64,000 nt of DNA from Triops longicaudatus (lineage: Eukaryota > Arthropoda > Branchiopoda > Notostraca > Triopsidae), in the NCBI GenBank assembly GCA_022885665.1, contig JAGQDJ010000064.1, positions 186,001 through 250,000 of the forward strand, written 5' to 3'. The notes under the pieces are model-generated. The model ran no database searches and had not been told where the DNA came from. It was given only the letters and a program-made list of their open reading frames with translations. The position numbers and the translations under genes were made by a program. This document shows, in pieces, positions 62,651 to 64,000 of this stretch (positions are counted from its first letter, which is position 1; each line of letters begins with the position of its first letter).

Positions 62651-64000
62651 ATTTCTTTATTTTTTACAATATTTTTTCTAAACTTTACATTTTTAACTTA
62701 CAACTTCTTCTAGGACTACTTGTCTCAATTTAGTACGTTTCGTGACGAATTTATTAATTTTCGCAACTAACACTTAAATATAATGCCATTTTTCAACATT
62801 CCACAAGCTTATTACCAATATTTACTTTGCTTTCTTAGCACATGATAAAATTTATTGACAAGTTCCGTATGAGATAAAAATCTATTCTAAGATAATTATA
62901 TAATTTTATTGGCGATATTTTAATATTATTTATCTCTGTCCATTTAAAGGGTTTTTATTAAGTGGCGATTTAGTAACTGGTTACTGCTCATTAGCTTCCT
63001 GAAGGGAGGTACACGGGGAAGATGAAAACGGTTGTAATGTGTAGTAAGTAAGGTGGTAATGGCTTTCTTTTGCATAATGACTCAGGTAATAATAGGTAGT
63101 AATGGAGACAATGGGAGTCTCTTAAGCAAAAGGTGGAAATGTTAAAAGCTTTTTGTAAGCATCGGAAAATGAGGAATGGGTGGAACTCGGGGAAGATTGC
63201 TATATAACAATGAAAGGAGTAAATCTTTTCACTCTTTCGCATTCCCTTGCTCTTTTGTTTAATATGAGATAAGGCTTTATTACAGCGAGGTTTCCTTTTC
63301 TTGTCGTTAAAAACAGTAAAAAGGGAAATTGTTATGTGGCTTTTTATTAATTCAACTATTAAACTGAAATTCACAACAACAATGCGGATTTTCTTATTTC
63401 TTTTTTTGGGGGGATCAAAATTTCAGAGAAAAGCTATTTTCTTATTGTGAACAGAAAAAGACAGGCTTGTTTGTCGTTGCATTCCTTTTCCAAACTTTTC
63501 TTTGTGTCACACAAAATAGAGGATGCTAATTTCAAGACAACGTTAATCACGAAAGCTGCTGGAATGTTTGAATAATTAAATTAATTATCCCTATTATATC
63601 ACCGGCCACTCCCTTATTTAATTATTATTATCCAAGCAAAAATAAACCTGTTTCGGTAACGAAATAACTCAGACACACTGTTACTGCCCGTCTATTCTTT
63701 ACCGAATTGTTTCATTATCAAGATAGCGAAAACAGTGCTAAAAACCTGTATCACTTCCAAGCCTCATCAGCTTGCAGATCTCGTATGCTTACAGAATCTA
63801 AGCTTCCAAGCTTATCCCTATGTTCAGAGTATCCCTGTTGTTTCGGAATAAATGAAATTAAAAAAGGAATTAAATTTTATTGTTTAAACATGCGATCTCC
63901 CAACCAATTGAAGTCAGCGTATGTACACACATTGGCTGGGGTGCTCAATGTATCAAAGGCCGTAAACTACTCTCATCCCAAGATAGTAATCTGGTTGTTT

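Larger units (their letters stand above)
61157..64000. other. Probable DDX31 intron or 5' gene region to window end
   Basis: No helicase motif was found on the - strand here, so this is probably one or more introns. Contents are an inverted repeat aactttggga/tcccaaagtt (61520-61578), a conspicuously open - strand frame (61908-62288) and a duplicated TCTCGAATAAAT unit (about 62,619-62,648) reminiscent of pogo-like termini. The right 1.3 kb is AT-rich without features. Confidence 0.5.

Overview
The window is nuclear DNA from an animal. It is AT-rich, gene-sparse and intron-bearing, with GT-AG splice sites, an AATAAA polyadenylation signal and hAT-like transposon remnants. Both recognisable genes are metazoan types. 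The sequence does not fix the phylum. A single Bar-class homeobox gene with a long alanine-rich tail and modest introns fits an invertebrate.

Layout. Positions 1-18,180 hold no recognisable gene, only hairpins, simple repeats, one TATA-box candidate and a possible membrane-segment exon near 10.45 kb. At 18.2-26.05 kb on the + strand lies a three-exon BarH-like (BARHL) transcription factor gene. Its CDS joins 19196-20129, 23911-24145 and 24856-25354 and encodes 555 residues, with a FIL/eh1 repressor motif and a Bar-type homeodomain. A 3'UTR ends near the AATAAA at 26031. From 26.06 to 57.67 kb is a gene desert with several stretches that look like regulatory DNA, strand-skewed pyrimidine-rich tracts and one hAT terminus. 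Two hAT-like elements lie at 57.68-58.05 and 58.54-58.83 kb. On the - strand, 59186-61156 carries the last four recognisable exons of a DDX31/Dbp7-type DEAD-box RNA helicase (motifs V and VI, the post-core C-terminal region and a basic tail). Its 5' part, including motifs I-III, was not found and is probably beyond the right edge.

The most informative observation is the pairing itself. A BARHL gene and a DDX31 gene are neighbours in tail-to-tail orientation, as BARHL1 and DDX31 are in human. The helicase is a housekeeping ribosome-biogenesis protein and the homeobox gene a developmental regulator, so the likeliest reason for linkage is that BARHL enhancers lie in the desert and around the DDX31 exons (a genomic regulatory block). 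No CRISPR array, rRNA, tRNA, viral gene or toxin gene was recognised.
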